64,000 nucleotides of DNA from Streptomyces sp. NBC_01294 (GTDB lineage Bacteria; Actinomycetota; Actinomycetes; Streptomycetales; Streptomycetaceae). The notes under the pieces are model-generated. The model had not been told where the DNA came from. It saw nothing but the letters and a program-made list of their open reading frames with translations, and ran no database searches. Below are positions 24,392 through 33,607 of this stretch, one piece after another. Each line of letters starts with the position of its first letter. Position 1 is the first letter of the stretch. The translations under genes were made by a program, and so were the position numbers. The stretch covers positions 5,733,501 through 5,797,500 of the forward strand of contig NZ_CP108423.1 of assembly GCF_035917235.1 (NCBI RefSeq). The letters run 5' to 3'.

Positions 24392-25408
24392 TCAGGCGGC
24401 CTTGCCGTAGAGCTGGGCGATCAGGGTGGACAGCACCTGGTCGGTGCGGGGGCCGTAGTTGAGCAGGACGCCGTCGTCGACCGCGACCACGCGGCGGTCC
24501 ATGCCGGCCGGGGTCTGCGCGACGCCCGGGATCTTGACCAGGCCGTCGACGCCGCCGACCGATTCGAGGCCCTTGGACATGACGAGGATCGCGTCCGGCG
24601 CGGCGGCCGCCAGGGCCTCGCTGGTGATGGGGGTGAAGTCCTTGCCGAGGCCGGACTCCTTGCCGGTGTCGACCGCGCCGGCCGCCTCCAGCAGGGAGGC
24701 GGCGCCGGAGTCCGATCCGCCGAGGAGGTAGACGGACGCGGTGCCGCGCAAGTAGAGGAAGGCCACCCGGGGCTGCTTCTTCGAGGCAGCCGGAATGTCC
24801 TTGCGGACGGCGGCGATCCGGTCGGCGGTGCGCTGGTTCAGCTGGGTGCCGGCCTCCTTGACGCCGAGCGCCGAGGCCACCGCGTCGATCCGCTTCGGTA
24901 CGTCGTCCAGTGCTTTGGCGGGGGCGATGACCAGGACGGGGATGCCGGCGTCACGGATCTGCTGAATCGCTTCCGCGGGACCGCTGGTGGTCTCCGCCAG
25001 CACCAGCGTCGGGCGCAGGGAGAGCACGCTCTCCGCGGAGACGTCGTGGCCACGTGTCACCACCGGCAGCTGGGCGGCCTGTTCGAAGGTGGCCGTGATG
25101 TCGCGGGCGACGACCTGCTTGCCGAGGCCCAGCGTGTGGACGATCTCGTTGAGGCTGCCGGTCAGCGGGACCACCCGGTCCGCGGAGGCGACCGTGACCT
25201 GGGCGCCGTCGGCCGAGGGCACGGTCACCGGCAGCGCGGGAACGGGGACCGCGGCGAGCGGTTCCACCCGGTCCGGGGCGGCGGCCCGAGTGGGGGTGGA
25301 TGGGCTCGGGTTGGCGGCCGTACCTCCGCAGGCCGTCAGCGCGAATGCCAGTGTTGCCGCGGCAAGGGCGAGACGGGGAAAGCGGTGTGACGCGGCGGGC
25401 GTAGGCAC
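24392..25408 (-). CDS. hmuT: hemin ABC transporter substrate-binding lipoprotein
   Basis: 338 residues. The signal peptide ends in AFALTACGG, giving a lipidated Cys near residue 27. The mature part is a class III binding protein: VVPLTGSLNEIVHTLGLG near 80, the conserved Tyr-containing VYLLGGSDSG near 220, and LVLAETTSGP. HmuT binds heme at the outer membrane face and hands it to HmuUV. GTG at 25408 is the start; an iron box in the divergent promoter (25480-25498) should control it together with the htaA genes. Confidence 0.92.
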   Translation of the reverse strand: MPTPAASHRFPRLALAAATLAFALTACGGTAANPSPSTPTRAAAPDRVEPLAAVPVPALPVTVPSADGAQVTVASADRVVPLTGSLNEIVHTLGLGKQVVARDITATFEQAAQLPVVTRGHDVSAESVLSLRPTLVLAETTSGPAEAIQQIRDAGIPVLVIAPAKALDDVPKRIDAVASALGVKEAGTQLNQRTADRIAAVRKDIPAASKKQPRVAFLYLRGTASVYLLGGSDSGAASLLEAAGAVDTGKESGLGKDFTPITSEALAAAAPDAILVMSKGLESVGGVDGLVKIPGVAQTPAGMDRRVVAVDDGVLLNYGPRTDQVLSTLIAQLYGKAA

Positions 25409-25479
25409 GAAGGCACCGTCCTGATCGTCCGACTGAAGGTTCTGGGGACCGGGGGGTTCTCATCCGGCCTGATGGTAGC

Positions 25480-25498
25480 TTAGGTTAGCCTAACCTTG
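25480..25498. promoter_or_regulatory. iron box between hmuT and htaA
   Basis: TTAGGTTAGCCTAACCTTG matches the 19-base DmdR1/IdeR consensus at nearly every position and holds a 15-base palindrome (25482-25496). It lies between the divergent hmuTUV and htaA transcription units and can repress both when iron is plentiful. Confidence 0.92.
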
Positions 25499-25525
25499 CT
25501 TGCTAGACCCTTGGAGGGGGCATTC

Positions 25526-26959
25526 ATGCCCACGAGACCCGTCCGTGCGTTCGCCGTCACCCTGTTGGCGGCTCTGCTGGGAGCCCTGCTCCCGGCGACC
25601 GCCGCCCGAGCGGGCACCGTACAGGGGGGTCGACTCGACTGGGGTATCAAATCGTCTTTCCAGAGTTATGTCACCGGTCCGATCGCAAAAGGCAGTTTCA
25701 AGCTGAAGAGCGGGGCCGCCACGGTCGGCGGCAGCCTGTTCCGCTTCCACTCGGCCGCCGGCTCCTACGACCCGGACACCGGCACCTTCGAGGCCTCCTA
25801 CTCGGGCGGTGTGACCTTCCAGGGCCACCAGAAGCCCGACGGCGTCCACGAGCTGGACATGACCGTCAGCAACCCCACCGTCAAGATCAGCGGCGGTAGC
25901 GGCACCCTGTACGTCGACGTCTCCAGCAAGGCCAAGGACACCGGCGCGGTCAGCAACCAGTCCCGGGTGCCGTTCGCGACGCTCGGCCTCGGCGGCGTCA
26001 ACATGAAGGGCGGCGCCAGCCCGCTGGCCCTGACGAACATCCCCGCCACCCTCACCGCCCAGGGCGCCAAGGCCTTCGCCGGCTACTATGCGGCCGGTGC
26101 GCAGCTCGACCCCGTCTCGCTCTCCGCCGACGTCAAGTCCGCCCCCTCCGCGCAGCCCTCGCCGTCGGCCACCGCGCAGCCGGGTGCCACGGCCGAGACC
26201 CCGCAGGCGCAGGGCGCCTTCACCGACGCCGCCGTCGACTGGGGGGTGCGCCGCACCTTCCGCGAGTACGTCACCGGTTCGGTCGGCCAGGGCAAGTGGA
26301 CCCTCGCCGAGGGCGCCCAGGACGGCGGCGCGCTGTTCCGCTTCCCGCAGGGCAAGGGCGCGTACGACGGCGCGAAAGGCACGCTTGACGCGGCCTTCGC
26401 CGGCACCGTCCAGTTCACCGGCGCCCACCTGGACCTGACGCTCGGCAAGGTCGGCGTGAAGGTGGAGAACGGCAAGGGCGTCCTGTCCGCGGACGTCACC
26501 ACCGGCGGCCAGACCAAGAACGCCGTCGCGCTGGTGGAGTTCGACGCCAAGGGCCTGAAGACCGAGGGCAAGCTCGCCACGCTCACCGAAGCCCCCGCCA
26601 CCCTCACCGAGGGCGGCTCCCAGGCCTTCAACTCCATGTACAAGGCCGGCACCGAGATGGACCCCGTCTCGCTCGCGATCGCCCTGGACTCCACCGCCCA
26701 GCTGCCGGCCCTGCCCGACCTGGGCTCCACGGCCTCGCCCGCACCCGCGTCGCCGGCCGCCGAGCCCGCTCCCACCGCGAAGGCCGGCTCCTCTTCCGGC
26801 ACCGGGCTCTTCATCGCCCTGGCCGTGGCCGTCCTGGTCCTGGCCGGTGGCGGCGCCTTCCTGGTGTTCCGCAAGCGTCGTACGGCAGCTGCCCCGGCAG
26901 CGGCCGCGGGCCCGGACGCGGCCGCCCCCGAGGCCGCGCCCACCGACGCACCGCAGTAA
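25526..26959 (+). CDS. htaA: HtaA-domain heme-binding cell-surface protein, membrane anchored
   Basis: 477 residues. A signal peptide (1-27, ending near ATAARA) is followed by two HtaA domains, about 30-205 and 230-400. Each begins with the characteristic LDWGIKSSFQSYVTG or VDWGVRRTFREYVTG and contains the later LDPVSLSADV or MDPVSLAIAL block; conserved Tyr residues of these domains ligate heme in Corynebacterium HtaA. A Pro/Ala-rich spacer leads to one membrane helix (about 430-455) and a basic tail. It has no LAXTG sortase signal, so it stays in the membrane. ATG at 25526 follows GGAGGGGG. The iron box lies just upstream. It would catch heme and pass it to HmuT. Confidence 0.93.
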   Translation: MPTRPVRAFAVTLLAALLGALLPATAARAGTVQGGRLDWGIKSSFQSYVTGPIAKGSFKLKSGAATVGGSLFRFHSAAGSYDPDTGTFEASYSGGVTFQGHQKPDGVHELDMTVSNPTVKISGGSGTLYVDVSSKAKDTGAVSNQSRVPFATLGLGGVNMKGGASPLALTNIPATLTAQGAKAFAGYYAAGAQLDPVSLSADVKSAPSAQPSPSATAQPGATAETPQAQGAFTDAAVDWGVRRTFREYVTGSVGQGKWTLAEGAQDGGALFRFPQGKGAYDGAKGTLDAAFAGTVQFTGAHLDLTLGKVGVKVENGKGVLSADVTTGGQTKNAVALVEFDAKGLKTEGKLATLTEAPATLTEGGSQAFNSMYKAGTEMDPVSLAIALDSTAQLPALPDLGSTASPAPASPAAEPAPTAKAGSSSGTGLFIALAVAVLVLAGGGAFLVFRKRRTAAAPAAAAGPDAAAPEAAPTDAPQ

Positions 26960-27011
26960 AGCCCCGCCCCCGCCCTCGTTCCCCCTTCTGTTCCTCCAGG
27001 AGTTCCCAGCC

Positions 27012-28445
27012 ATGTCGCCCATCCGCCGCCCGATCTCCCTCGCGGCCGCCGTCCTGACCGCCGCCGCGCTCGGGACCACCGCCTTCGTCCTGCCCGCCAC
27101 CGCCGCGGGCGGTCCGCCCACCGCACCGGTGAAGGTCGTCGGCGGCTCCCTCGACTGGGGCGTGCTCGCGAGCTACCGCGCCTACGTGACCGGCATGGCC
27201 AAGGGCACCATCACCGTCGCGGACGGTGCCAAGCAGAACGACGACGGCACCCTGAAGTTCGTCGAGCCGACGGGCCAGTACGACCCGGCCGGCGGTCACG
27301 TGGTGAAGGCGGCCTTCAAGGGCAGCGTCACCTTCTCGTCGCCCTCCCCGCCGACCGGCCACGGCTTCGAGGTCAAGCTCTCGGACATCCGCATCGACAC
27401 CGGCACCAAGAAGCTCACCGCGGACGTCACCAAGGCCGGCGCCACGACCCAGGACGTACCGCTGGCCACGGTGGCCTTCGCCGGCCAGTCGATGGCCAAC
27501 CTGGAGACCAAGCTCACCAAGGAGGCCGCGGACGCGCTCGGCTCCGCGGGCTACGAGGGCAAGACGGGCGACCCGCTCACCGCGAAGCTGGAGTTCGAGC
27601 AGCCCCCGACCCCGCCCAAGCCCACGCCGACGCAGCCCACCCCGAGCGTCACCGCGCCCACTCCGACCGCGCCCACTCCGACGGCGCCCACCAAGCAGCC
27701 CACGGCTCCGGCCGACGGCGTGCAGAAGGTCCTCAGCGGCAAGCTGACGTGGGGCGTGAAGGAGTCCTTCCGCAAGTACGTGCTGAGCGCGGGCTCCATC
27801 ACCCCGGCCGGCGGGGCCGGCAAGAACGGCGACGTCTTCGACTTCGCCTTCGGCAAGGGCGAGCTGGACGTCAAGAAGCAGAAGCTGAACGCCTCCTTCG
27901 AGGGCAACCTCCGCTTCCAGTACGCGGCCCACGGCATAGACATGACCTTCGCCAACCCGCGCGTCGACGCCACCGGCAAGTCCGGAACCCTGTACGTGGA
28001 CGTCAAGAACGCCTCCGGCAGCAAGGCGGCCGTCCCCTTCGCGACGCTCGACCTGTCGAAGACCGACTACAAGACCAAGGGCGGCGTGCTGGCGCTGAAC
28101 GCGGTTCCGGCGGCCTTCACCGCCGAGGGCGCGGCGGCCTTCGCCAACGACACCACCGGCTCCATGTACAAGGCGGGCGACGCGATCGACCCGGTCTCCT
28201 TCTCCGTGGCGGTGGACAAGGACGCCGTCCTGCCGACGACGGGCACCACCGGAGGCACGGGCGGTACGGGTGGCACCACCGGCGGTACGGGCGGCACCGT
28301 GGGCGGCGGTTCCGTCGGCGGCAACCTCGCCGCAACCGGCGCCGAGATCCCGGCCGCGGCCCTGCTCACCGCCTCCGGCGTGATCGTCGCGGCCGGCGCC
28401 GGCGCGGTGTTCCTCGCGCGCAGGCGGCGTACGGCCCAGGTCTGA
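27012..28445 (+). CDS. HtaA-domain heme-binding protein with LAATG sortase signal
   Basis: 477 residues: signal peptide (1-31), HtaA domain 1 (about 38-195, LDWGVLASYRAYVTG), a Pro/Thr spacer (PTPTQPTPS type), HtaA domain 2 (about 238-410, LTWGVKESFRKYVLS), then a Gly/Thr-rich stalk. The C-terminus reads NLAATGAEIP, a hydrophobic helix and RRRR, which is a complete sorting signal of the LAXTG type used by class E sortases of Streptomyces. So this protein should be linked to the wall while its neighbour stays in the membrane, which suggests a relay of heme from wall to membrane to HmuT. It lies 52 bases after the first htaA, with CCAGGAG before the ATG, and shares its iron-regulated promoter. 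Confidence 0.92.
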   Translation: MSPIRRPISLAAAVLTAAALGTTAFVLPATAAGGPPTAPVKVVGGSLDWGVLASYRAYVTGMAKGTITVADGAKQNDDGTLKFVEPTGQYDPAGGHVVKAAFKGSVTFSSPSPPTGHGFEVKLSDIRIDTGTKKLTADVTKAGATTQDVPLATVAFAGQSMANLETKLTKEAADALGSAGYEGKTGDPLTAKLEFEQPPTPPKPTPTQPTPSVTAPTPTAPTPTAPTKQPTAPADGVQKVLSGKLTWGVKESFRKYVLSAGSITPAGGAGKNGDVFDFAFGKGELDVKKQKLNASFEGNLRFQYAAHGIDMTFANPRVDATGKSGTLYVDVKNASGSKAAVPFATLDLSKTDYKTKGGVLALNAVPAAFTAEGAAAFANDTTGSMYKAGDAIDPVSFSVAVDKDAVLPTTGTTGGTGGTGGTTGGTGGTVGGGSVGGNLAATGAEIPAAALLTASGVIVAAGAGAVFLARRRRTAQV

Positions 28446-28464
28446 GCCGTGTTTCAATTCCCGC

Positions 28465-29130
28465 GTGAACGATCTCGACGTGTTGAAGGTCTTCTGCGCG
28501 GGTGACGGCCGCTTCGGCAACCTGCTCGGTGTCGTACGCGACGGCCGGACCTGCCCCGACGACGCGTCGCGGCAGGCCCTGGCCGCCGAACTCGGCTACA
28601 GCGAGACGGTGTTCGTCGACGACCCCGAGCGCGGGGTCGTCGACATCCGCACCCCCGGCACGCGCATGTCATTCGCGGGACATCCGCTGGTCGGGGCCGC
28701 GTGGCTGCTGGACATCGAGGAGCTCCAGCCGCCCGCCGGATCCGTATGGGCCCGTGACGACGGGGAGTTCACCTGGATCACGGCCCGCCCCGAGTGGGTC
28801 GAGGGCAAGCGCACCGAGCAGTACGCGTCCGTCGCCGAGGTCGAGGCGCTGCCGGCCCCGCCGCAGGGCGAGGGCTGGCTGTACGCCTGGGCCTGGGAGG
28901 ACGAGGCCGCGGGCCGCGTGCGGGCCCGCGGTTTTCCGCGCCGCCCCGACGGGATCATCACCGAGGACGAGGCCACCGGCTCGGCGGCGATCCTGCTGAC
29001 GGCCCAGCTGAACCGCGCCCTGAACATCATCCAGGGCGCCGGCTCCCAGATCCTCACCGCCCCCGGCCCGGACGGCACGGTCGAACTCGGCGGCCGCGTC
29101 CGTTTCGCCCCGACCCCGGACCGGATCTGA
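28465..29130 (+). CDS. short PhzF-family protein
   Basis: 221 residues, shorter than the usual 280. It keeps the conserved Glu in LGYSETVFV (about residue 48), SFAGHPLVGAAWLL (about 70) and the second-domain loop DEATGSAAILL (about 170), so both halves are present but compact. The reaction is unknown. GTG at 28465 starts 19 bases after the second htaA gene and could be co-transcribed with it. A long antisense reading from the lectin-like gene overlaps it and is not considered real. Confidence 0.82.
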   Translation: MNDLDVLKVFCAGDGRFGNLLGVVRDGRTCPDDASRQALAAELGYSETVFVDDPERGVVDIRTPGTRMSFAGHPLVGAAWLLDIEELQPPAGSVWARDDGEFTWITARPEWVEGKRTEQYASVAEVEALPAPPQGEGWLYAWAWEDEAAGRVRARGFPRRPDGIITEDEATGSAAILLTAQLNRALNIIQGAGSQILTAPGPDGTVELGGRVRFAPTPDRI

Positions 29131-30185
29131 CGGGAAGCCATCAGGTGTTGCCTGATGTCGTCGGCGGCCAGGACCGCCGCCATCGCGCTGGTGGCCGCGG
29201 CGGTCGGGGCGCCGTCTCCGCCGTTGGCGAGTTCCCCCGGAGTGCTGAAGGACCATCCGTTTCCGAGCCAGGCCAAGGCGGTGACGTCGCCCTTCCAGTC
29301 GCAGTAGTACACCCGGGGCTGCGAGGTTCTGGTGAGCGCGACGGCCATCGGGCTGTATTCGGCGGCGAATTCGGCACCCGAAGACTGTCTCAGGTTCTCC
29401 TGGGACCACCACTTCCGGCCCGTCGGGTACTGGTTGGTGGGTGCATCGACATTGTGGGACAGCTGGCAAGGGTTGTTGTTGACGTCCAGGTAATAGATCC
29501 GCCGGAGATCCGAGCCGAACCCGACGGCCGCGAGCGGGGTCACAGGACAGATCGGAAACAGATTCACCAACGTACTGAGGTTGGTCACCGAGGGTTCCTG
29601 GTTGTGTGTCCAGGCCACTTCCATGACGTTGCCGCGGGTGTTCAAGTAGTAGATGAACACCCTACGGGTGTAGGCGGTGACCATCGTCGACAACGGACTG
29701 GCAGCCGAAGCCGCCGGGGGCCTGTTGTAGTTGCGCAAGGTCCAGGTCTTCTTGTTCTTGTGCCACAGCCGCACAAGACGGTTCGATGCGTCGAAGTAGT
29801 GGACCGTTACGCCGCCCGGCACCGTGACGGCCAGCGGACTCCGGATGCCGGCGACCGGCGCGCCGATATCGGTGGTGAAGTTCCGCCACCGCACATCCTG
29901 GCCGTCGACCGCCAACTCGATGATGCTGCCGTACGTGTCCGCGTAGTAGATCCGCTGGGAATCCGTTCCCAGCGACACCGACGCCAGGCCGTTGCGGGGG
30001 GAGGCGAACGGCGCGACCGGCTTGGGCGGCCCCGGGCCACCCGGCGGCCCCATGGAGTCCTCGGCGGAACTCCCGGCCTCCGGCAGGGAGAAGTTGAGAT
30101 CCCGGCACACCCATTTTCCGTCGCGCAAGGTCACCTCGATCACGGTGACGATCTTCTCTTTCCCGCCGAGCGCTCCTAATTCCAT
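29131..30185 (-). pseudogene. beta-propeller lectin-like protein, truncated at its 3' end
   Basis: The reading starting at ATG 30185 (MELGALGGKEKIVTVIEV) has a short N-terminal beta segment, then repeated blades resembling fungal-type fucose lectins (AAL/PVL): for example LGTDSQRIYYADTYGSIIEL, VTVHYFDASNRLVRLW, RVFIYYLNTRGNVMEVAW, LRRIYYLDVNNNPCQL and PRVYYCDWKGDVTALAW. Five blades are complete; the sixth begins (SAMAAVLAADDIRQ) and breaks off at about 29140, next to the phzF-like stop. Beyond this point the frame stays open to 28596 but only as antisense of that gene, with no blade pattern. No signal peptide is seen. The DNA is lower in GC and uses more A/T-ending codons than its neighbours, which suggests transfer. 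A functional read-through product cannot be excluded. Confidence 0.65.
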
Positions 30186-30378
30186 GATCTCGATCCGTTC
30201 CTGTGGTCATCGAGCCCCCTCTCGACGCTCCGCCTCCCCGCACGGTCCCACCACATTCGTTAAGCCATATGGGTGACGTCGGACTCTGTGCCGTCGAGGC
30301 CCGTAGGTATTCCGCGCAGGAGTGAAGTGAGTACGCGGGCGCTGACGCGGCCGGCGGGCGCCGCGGTGTGATGGCGCC

Positions 30379-30696
30379 ATGACGAAGACTTCGGTGATCC
30401 GCCGCCCCGACGAGCGGCAGCGGTGGCTGCCGGTGGCGGCGCTCTTCACCGCGCTGGCCCCGGCGGCCGTGTGGTGCGGCCGGGCGACCTCCTACCTGCC
30501 CGGCTTCCCGCCCGGGTTCGCCTACTTCTACGCCTTCCCGCTGGCGATGGTGGCCTTCACCTGGATCCCGCCCCGGACCGACGCGCAGCGCAGGAGGCGT
30601 CTCGCGCTGGGGAGCATCGGCTGCCTCCTCGCCTTTCTCCACCCGCACCTGGTCCTCGTCGCGGTGCTCACGCTCTGGGCGTTCTCGGGCGGCTGA
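30379..30696 (+). CDS. small membrane protein of unknown function
   Basis: 105 residues with three hydrophobic segments: WLPVAALFTALAPAAVW (about 16-32), FAYFYAFPLAMVAFTW (about 47-62) and LALGSIGCLLAFLHPHLVLVAVL (in parts, about 76-99). The start ATG at 30379 has no strong ribosome site. No family is recognized. It lies before the iron-boxed heme oxygenase promoter, on the same strand. Confidence 0.6.
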   Translation: MTKTSVIRRPDERQRWLPVAALFTALAPAAVWCGRATSYLPGFPPGFAYFYAFPLAMVAFTWIPPRTDAQRRRRLALGSIGCLLAFLHPHLVLVAVLTLWAFSGG

Positions 30697-30747
30697 CGCG
30701 GGCCGCAGGGCGGGATTTTTTACCGACAATACGTCGGGAACTCATTG

Positions 30748-30765
30748 ACTTAGGCAAGCCTAAGT
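30748..30765. promoter_or_regulatory. iron box before heme oxygenase
   Basis: ACTTAGGCAAGCCTAAGT is a perfect 8-2-8 palindrome matching iron-box half-sites. It overlaps a possible -35 TTGACT (30745-30750) and lies about 60 bases before the heme oxygenase start, so binding would block transcription. Confidence 0.88.
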
Positions 30766-30825
30766 AGGAAGATCGGGCGTGACGGTGATGCCGTCACGCC
30801 TGTTTCCCCTTCCTGGAGGTCCGCC

Positions 30826-31473
30826 TTGGACGCCTTCTCTACGGTCATCCGCGTCGCCTCGCACGAGCAGCACACCGAGGCCGAGACGTCGACCTTCATG
30901 AGCGATCTGCTGGGTGGACGGCTCGGCGTGGACGCGTACACGCGCTACACCGAGCAACTGTGGTTCGTGTACCGGGCCCTGGAGGACGCGGCCGAATCGC
31001 TCAAGGACGACCCGGTGGCAGGCCCGTTCATCCAGCCCGAGCTCATGCGCGTCGCCGAGATCGAGCGCGACCTCGCCCACCTGGTGGGCCCGGACTGGCG
31101 CGAGAGCGTGGTGGCCCTGCCCGCGACGCGTGCCTACGCCGACCGGGTGGCCGAGTGCGCGGCGCAGTGGCCGGGCGGGTACGTCGCCCACCACTACACC
31201 CGCTACCTGGGCGACCTCTCCGGCGGCCAGATCATCCGCGACAAGGCCGAACGCACCTGGGGCTTCGAGCGCAAGGGCGACGGCGTCCGCTTCTACGTCT
31301 TCGCGGACATCTCCAATCCGGCGGCCTTCAAGCGGACCTACCGCGAGCTGCTGGACGCCATAGCGGCGGACGACCTGGAGAAGCAGCGCATCATCGACGA
31401 GTGCAAGCGCGCCTTCGACTTCAACGGCGCGGTCTTCCGGGAGCTGGGCGAGCAGTTCCCGCTCAGCGCGTAG
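30826..31473 (+). CDS. hmuO: heme oxygenase, biliverdin-producing
   Basis: 215 residues of the HO-1/HmuO family, which opens heme to biliverdin, CO and free iron in the cytoplasm using reduced partner electrons. The proximal heme His is His16 in EQHTEAETSTFM; the distal helix signature GDLSGGQ is at about 128-134. TTG at 30826 is chosen because GGAGG lies 6 bases upstream and the protein then starts MDAFSTVIRVASHEQH as in relatives. The iron box upstream, and the HtaA and HmuTUV genes nearby, show that it serves iron recovery from imported heme. Confidence 0.93.
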   Translation: MDAFSTVIRVASHEQHTEAETSTFMSDLLGGRLGVDAYTRYTEQLWFVYRALEDAAESLKDDPVAGPFIQPELMRVAEIERDLAHLVGPDWRESVVALPATRAYADRVAECAAQWPGGYVAHHYTRYLGDLSGGQIIRDKAERTWGFERKGDGVRFYVFADISNPAAFKRTYRELLDAIAADDLEKQRIIDECKRAFDFNGAVFRELGEQFPLSA

Positions 31474-31500
31474 CCCCGGGGAGTCCGCGGGAACAGGGCC

Positions 31501-31528
31501 GGGCCCGGTGCACAGGTGCACCGGGCCC
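31501..31528. terminator. bidirectional terminator between hmuO and map
   Basis: GGGCCCGGTGCAC (31501-31513) pairs perfectly with GTGCACCGGGCCC (31516-31528), 13 bp. Outer bases (GCGGGAACA and TGTTCGC) extend the helix with mismatches. It sits between two convergent genes. Confidence 0.88.
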
Positions 31529-31555
31529 GCTCGTGTTCGCGGAGGGACCGCAGGA

Positions 31556-32413
31556 CTAGGGGAGGGTCAGGATCTCCGCGCCGGAGTCCGTGACGACCAG
31601 GGTGTGCTCGAACTGCGCCGTCCGCTTGCGGTCCTTCGTGACGACCGTCCAGCCGTCCTCCCACATGTCGTACTCGTGGGTGCCCAGGGTCAGCATCGGC
31701 TCGATGGTGAAGGTCATCCCGGGCTCGATGACGGTGGTGGCGTGCGGGCTGTCGTAGTGCGGGATGATCAGGCCGGAGTGGAAGGAGGAGTTGATGCCGT
31801 GGCCGGTGAAGTCCCGGACCACGCCGTAGCCGAAGCGCTTCGCGTACGACTCGATGACCCGGCCGATGATGTTGATCTGGCGGCCCGGCTTGACCGCCTT
31901 GACGGCCCGGTTCAGCGCCTCGCGGGTGCGCTCCACCAGCAGCCGCGACTCCTCGTCCACCTCACCGCACAGGTAGGTGGCGTTGTTGTCGCCGTGCACC
32001 CCGCCGATGTACGCGGTCACGTCGAGGTTCACGATGTCGCCGTCGCGCAGGACGGTGGAATCGGGGATGCCGTGACAGATGACCTCGTTCACGGACGAGC
32101 ACAGCGACTTCGGGAAGCTCCGGTAGCCGAGCGTCGAGGGGTAGGCGCCGTGGTCGCACATGTAGTCGTGGGCGACCTTGTCGAGCTCGTCGGTGGTCAC
32201 CCCCGGCGCGATCAGCTTGGCGGCCTCTTCCATCGCCTGGGCGGCGATCCGGCCGGCGATGCGCATGGCCTCGATGGTCTCGGCCGACTGCACCTCCGGT
32301 CCGGTGTACGGAGTGGGTGCGGGCTTGCCCACGTACTCGGGCCGGCGGATGTTTCCGGGAACGGAACGGACGGGGGAAAGCTCGCCTGGTACGAGCAGCG
32401 ACTGGCCAGACAT
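31556..32413 (-). CDS. map: type I methionine aminopeptidase
   Basis: 285 residues. The five metal ligands of the pita-bread fold are seen: Asp in [11 protein letters not shown], Asp in VHGDNNATY, His in [11 protein letters not shown], Glu in [10 protein letters not shown] and Glu in QFEHTLVV. It removes the initiator methionine from new proteins. The N-terminal about 35 residues ([19 protein letters not shown]) are the extension typical of actinobacterial MapA with an SH3-binding-like proline stretch. ATG at 32413 is chosen; the longer frame to 32548 overlaps the divergent gene promoter. Confidence 0.95.
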   Translation of the reverse strand: MSGQSLLVPGELSPVRSVPGNIRRPEYVGKPAPTPYTGPEVQSAETIEAMRIAGRIAAQAMEEAAKLIAPGVTTDELDKVAHDYMCDHGAYPSTLGYRSFPKSLCSSVNEVICHGIPDSTVLRDGDIVNLDVTAYIGGVHGDNNATYLCGEVDEESRLLVERTREALNRAVKAVKPGRQINIIGRVIESYAKRFGYGVVRDFTGHGINSSFHSGLIIPHYDSPHATTVIEPGMTFTIEPMLTLGTHEYDMWEDGWTVVTKDRKRTAQFEHTLVVTDSGAEILTLP

Positions 32414-32485
32414 GCAAGCGAGTGTATCCAGCGGGGATGGGGCAGCATGGCGGCAGAGAGCGGTAACGAGAGGAGCCCGACAACG

Positions 32486-32722
32486 ATGGCCCTGTTCAAG
32501 AAGCGCCAGGTGGGCAAACCGGGCGAGTGGTACTACTGCCTGGTCCACAACAAGGTCGAGGAAGGCCCCGAGTGTCCGGCGAAGGACCGTTTCGGTCCCT
32601 ACGAGACGCCGGAGGAGGCGGGCCGCGCCATGGAGACGGCGCAGGAACGCAACCTCGAATGGCAGAACGACCCCAAGTGGAACGACAAGAGCCGCGGGGA
32701 AGAAGAGGGCACGGCCCCCTGA
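32486..32722 (+). CDS. small conserved acidic protein
   Basis: 78 residues, beginning [18 protein letters not shown] after AGAGGAG. It has two Cys ([16 protein letters not shown]) spaced like a small zinc knuckle with an adjacent His, and an acidic C-terminus. Such proteins are found throughout Streptomyces; the function is not known. It is divergent from map by 72 bases and convergent with the SIS-like gene. Confidence 0.75.
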   Translation: MALFKKRQVGKPGEWYYCLVHNKVEEGPECPAKDRFGPYETPEEAGRAMETAQERNLEWQNDPKWNDKSRGEEEGTAP

Positions 32723-32744
32723 CGGGCCGTGGCCCCGGGGGCTC

Positions 32745-33359
32745 CTACCAGCGGCTGGGCGGCGGGGCGGTCAACTGATCGGCCAGCCGCGCCAGCCGGT
32801 CCCGCAGCCGGCGCGACCCGCGCTGCACCGGCATGCCGTTCTCCCCGGCCGCCGCGCCGACCAGGTGCTGCACGGTGTCGAGATCCAGCTCGGCGCCGTC
32901 CTCCGGCACCGACAGCGCATCGTGCGCGAGCGCGCCCAGCTCCCGGTCCCCGCCGTCCAGGGACAGTACGGTCGCCCCCGCGCGCCGGGCGTCGTGGACG
33001 CGCTCCAGCAGGCCCTCGCCGGGCTCCCCGGGCGCCACCACCAGCAGCGTGTGCCCGCGCCGGGCCGCCTCCAGCCGGCCCAGCCCCACCGACAGGTGCG
33101 GCGGCTCCCCGGGCCGCACCCGGTGGCGTACGAGCGTCGGCGCCAGCTCCGGCAGACCGGACCAGGCGGCCTCGTCCACCAGGTGCGCCGCCAGGTGCCA
33201 GGGCTCGTAGCGCTCGGTCCCCACCAGCAGCAGGTTCCCGCCGGCCGGCACGACGGACCGCCGCAGCGAACCGGCGAAGCGGCGCGCGGCGCCCGGCCAC
33301 TGCGTACCGGCGAGCACCTCGCGCAGCAGCGCGACCCTCACGGCATCCATATCGGGCAT
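32745..33359 (-). CDS. hypothetical protein with SIS-like segment
   Basis: 204 residues. The middle part ([32 protein letters not shown] in pattern, about residues 112-145) and the following [12 protein letters not shown] resemble the phosphosugar-binding SIS fold, in which a Gly/Ser loop is followed by a helix and a strand. The usual Ser/Thr-rich loop is replaced by APGEPGEG, so sugar-phosphate binding is doubtful. The start at ATG 33359 ([18 protein letters not shown]) is preferred; the longer frame to 33419 adds no motif. Function unknown. Confidence 0.65.
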   Translation of the reverse strand: MPDMDAVRVALLREVLAGTQWPGAARRFAGSLRRSVVPAGGNLLLVGTERYEPWHLAAHLVDEAAWSGLPELAPTLVRHRVRPGEPPHLSVGLGRLEAARRGHTLLVVAPGEPGEGLLERVHDARRAGATVLSLDGGDRELGALAHDALSVPEDGAELDLDTVQHLVGAAAGENGMPVQRGSRRLRDRLARLADQLTAPPPSRW

Positions 33360-33471
33360 CCTGCACCATCCGGCGCACCCGGGGGAGCAGTTCACCCGCG
33401 GACCCCACCGTTGTCGCACGGAACCCGGGCCCGTCGCCCGTCGGACCCGGGCGGACCCCGCGGCTCCGGGG

Positions 33472-33532
33472 CCCCGCGGACCCGACGGACCCCGGGCACC
33501 CCGCGGACCCGACGGACCCGGGCACCCCGCGG
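33472..33532. repeat. GC-rich direct repeat before the F420 reductase gene
   Basis: Two and a half copies of a roughly 25-base unit, CCCCGCGGACCCGACGGACC, followed by CGGGCA, in the 248-base gap between the SIS-like gene and npdG. No gene is seen in the gap. Confidence 0.75.
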
Positions 33533-33607
33533 ACTCCGCAGCTCCCGGCGGCTCACCGCGACTCCCTCCCCTTCGACTGTGGGCTACCCGGCAGTACCCT
33601 CGCCCCC

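Noticed and set aside
28596..29130. Continuation of the lectin-like protein antisense to the PhzF-like gene
   Set aside because: The blade pattern stops at about 29140 and the rest mirrors a gene with full family motifs on the other strand.
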